Positions 62,173 to 64,000 of a stretch of DNA of 64,000 bases are shown here, piece after piece; the first letter of the stretch is position 1; every line of letters starts with the position of its first letter. Source of the DNA: Entonaema liquescens (Eukaryota > Ascomycota > Sordariomycetes > Xylariales > Xylariaceae); the NCBI GenBank assembly GCA_902805475.1, contig CADCSX010000001.1, positions 2,852,001-2,916,000 of the forward strand, given 5' to 3'. Under the pieces are notes generated by a model that did not search any database, had not been told where the DNA came from, and saw only the letters and a list, made by a program, of their open reading frames with translations. The translations under genes and the position numbers were made by a program.

Positions 62173-63013
62173 TGCCAGTCTTAGAAATGCGAACATGTTT
62201 TCCCCTTACATTTCCAAGGGCCATAAAACATTCAGGATCAAACATCCCGACTTCACTTATTAGTATATATCAGAGTGCCATACATTATGTAGTGGTATCG
62301 ATAAATTCTTTGATGTTTATAACGAAATGCTAATATCGTCGTAATCGACTCTGACGAACCCAATGAAGCCGTGAGGCCTGCCTTTATCCCGCCAAATACT
62401 CTTCAAATTCGCAACCAATTCGCCTTCATGACCTTTTAACCCAGACTGATGACCCTTAACAGAAAATAGATGAACTTGTTCAGCCTCGAGGCTCAAGGCC
62501 TATTCCACCAAACCGAGAGCTCCATAAAGTCCCTTTCCGACCTGATATTCCAACACACCCGTCGAGTCCTCCGATATATCCTTTGCTGCTCCATGATGTC
62601 CTTCCAATAAAGAGCATATAATACTAGATGCCTCGTGGCCCAAAATCCGCCCCAACCAATACTTCCAAACATATTCTCCAATCCGTACCCAAAAACAACG
62701 TAATCCAGTGAAGCCTCAAGGCTCAAAATTCCTCCCATGATAATATAGCAAATGCCTTCATATCTCGTGGCCAAGTCGAAGAAAAATTAAGACAAGGAAA
62801 TTCAATCGATATATCCAGAACGTTGTGTCTGAACTTTTTTTACTCCGATCAACGAACACACGTCTCGATTCTTGTAGGACTTTCAGTAAAGCCAAGAAGT
62901 CGTAAGCGGAATCTTTTTTTTCCCTGGTTGTTTTTTTCCTTCTTCTTTTCTCTCTCTCTTTTTTGTGTAGTCAAATTTCGTACTTGTTTCTAATCCCGTC
63001 TTCGTCCCCGACC

Positions 63014-63987
63014 TCATTGCTCTTCGACTTCGAGGTCAGACACATGCGAAACATCGCCCTCGGGATCCGTAATTACAACCAACGGGAGCTGACGCGGTGC
63101 CGGCGGCTCAGATGACGTCAAACATCGAGGCTGCGGGCTCTCAGGCTGCGGTGCTCGACCGTTGTCTGTCTTAGGTATTGAGGGGGCCTTCGTCTTGTTG
63201 AATGATGGCGTTTTGATCACTCGCTGGATCTTGGGTTGTGGTTGCTGGGCCTCCTCCTCAGGGTCTGTCTCGAATTTCCGCTTTCGGATAGGGTCTTCGA
63301 GCGAGAGGTTGCTGAAGTCGAGCGTAAGCTGCTGGACCGGTCGTGTCGTGATTGAGAGGTTCTCGAAGCCGGATATAAGTTGCTCAAGTAGGTGTGGTCT
63401 GATCGGCGAGGTGTAGTTGTATAAGTCGTCCAGCGAGAGAGCGTCAGGTGTGTTGATATTTATACCGCTGAGGAGAAGAGGAGGGGGAGGAGGAGCTCCA
63501 GCCATGTTCATGACATTAGCCATGTTGTCAAACATGCCGGTGTCAAGAGTGACGGTGTATATTGAAAGAGGGGGGATATCCATAGTGTCTGTGTCTATGT
63601 CTATGCCCATGTCCATAGGGCGAAGAAAGGGGGTAGCAGGCATATCAATGTTTATAGCATCAGATCAGCCATGGCAATACCGCTCATAGTGGTATTAGCC
63701 ATGGAGATATATGAAGACAGAGGAGGAGCGTCGGTCATGATAACATCGCCATCTTCGTCGGTCATAACCCTGCTACCATCCCCACGAGTCTCATAGTAGT
63801 AGATTGACTTCCCATCCCAAAGTCCCGTAATTTCCAATCCTTCCATTCTGTTGGGATCCAACCGAGGCCTCTGCCGAACGGGCTTGACGATGTCCCACTC
63901 GTACAAGGCCCATTTGACACCTTTTAGGACCATATTTTTGAGCAACCGGTATTGTTTACGGAGAAGTTTTCCGCGGAGGTTTAGCAT
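63014..63987 (-). CDS. Uncharacterised protein at the window edge, possibly truncated and frame-broken
   Basis: I do not recognise the family. The upstream part (63987-63655) reads RKQYRLLKNMVLKGVKWALY, then YEWDIVKPVRQRPRLDP, DGKSIYYYETRGDGSRV and an acidic DEDGDVIMTDAPP. The frame stays open from 63987 to the window end, so the real start may lie outside. It stops just after IAMADLML, while the downstream part (63643-63014) begins in another frame, with that frame open back to about 63665. The second part is Asp/Met/Pro-rich, with LLEQLISGFENLSI, a basic KRKF-type signal and an acidic C-terminus. A single missing base near 63658-63667 would join them; an intron or two genes are alternatives. 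Confidence 0.55.
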
Positions 63988-64000
63988 CCGGGAGAATATC

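Larger units (their letters stand above)
57551..63013. other. 5.5-kb gene desert with small repeats
   Basis: No gene that I can support. The longest ATG-started frame (minus, 58539-58913, 124 residues) has no recognised features. All frames carry many stops, and composition is close to that of coding DNA, not AT-rich. It may be decayed coding or mobile DNA, but I could not identify a source. It includes a 10-bp hairpin at 61681-61717 and a TTTAGGGG-type repeat at 62120-62172. Confidence 0.5.

Overview
This window is nuclear DNA from a filamentous ascomycete (Pezizomycotina, most likely a Sordariomycete; I cannot name the species). The evidence is short GT-AG introns of about 45-100 nt with CTAAC-like branch sites, fungal versions of housekeeping proteins (two-domain VPS10 sortilin, VPS1, ATG10, RNA1), one AT-rich element with the signature of repeat-induced point mutation (RIP), and intergenic DNA full of TACCTA/TAGGTA words. 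No rRNA, tRNA, CRISPR or bacterial-type operon was recognised.

Layout. 1-2.3 kb: gene-free, with a heavily RIP-mutated element bounded by long imperfect inverted repeats (about 270-1095). 2.35-4.29 kb (-): PP2A regulatory subunit B. 6.9-7.9 kb (+): conserved-looking unknown protein. 9.0-11.6 kb (+): dynamin GTPase VPS1. 12.7-14.0 kb (-): RanGAP RNA1. 15.1-19.7 kb (+): a large F-box/zinc-finger protein. 20.2-21.2 kb (-): unknown Ser/Pro-rich protein. 21.5-22.7 kb (-): Arp2/3 subunit ARC40. 23.3-24.0 kb (+): U1A/U2B''-type RRM protein, tail to tail with ATG10 (24.1-25.0 kb, -). 26.0-28.2 kb (+): GH47 alpha-mannosidase. 29.0-31.1 kb (+): amino-acid permease. 32.2-33.9 kb (-): NTF2-like N-terminus plus repeated aromatic-acidic motifs. 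36.6-41.2 kb (+): VPS10. 44.6-47.3 kb (-): unknown protein with an 825-nt intron.

From 47.3 kb onward the window is more accessory: a 3.2-kb gene-free stretch, a kinase/pseudokinase protein (50.5-53.2 kb, +) converging on a CorA-like membrane protein (53.4-55.2 kb, -) that is invisible as a long ORF because it lies in seven short exons, then a lysine 2,3-aminomutase-family radical SAM enzyme with a mitochondrial-type N-terminus (55.8-57.6 kb, -), a 5.5-kb gene desert with small repeats, and a gene at the right edge (63.0-64.0 kb, -) that may be cut by the window.

Among the core genes, VPS1, VPS10 and ATG10 serve vacuolar trafficking and autophagy, ARC40 actin patches, RNA1 nuclear transport, the GH47 enzyme glycoprotein maturation and PP2A-B cell-cycle and stress signalling. 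They are neighbours but not an operon. The main technical observation is that at least six otherwise well-conserved coding frames are each broken by exactly one missing base, nearly always in a short homopolymer. This points to consensus errors in the assembly rather than true pseudogenes. The most interesting biological candidate is the kinase-pseudokinase/CorA-like convergent pair.
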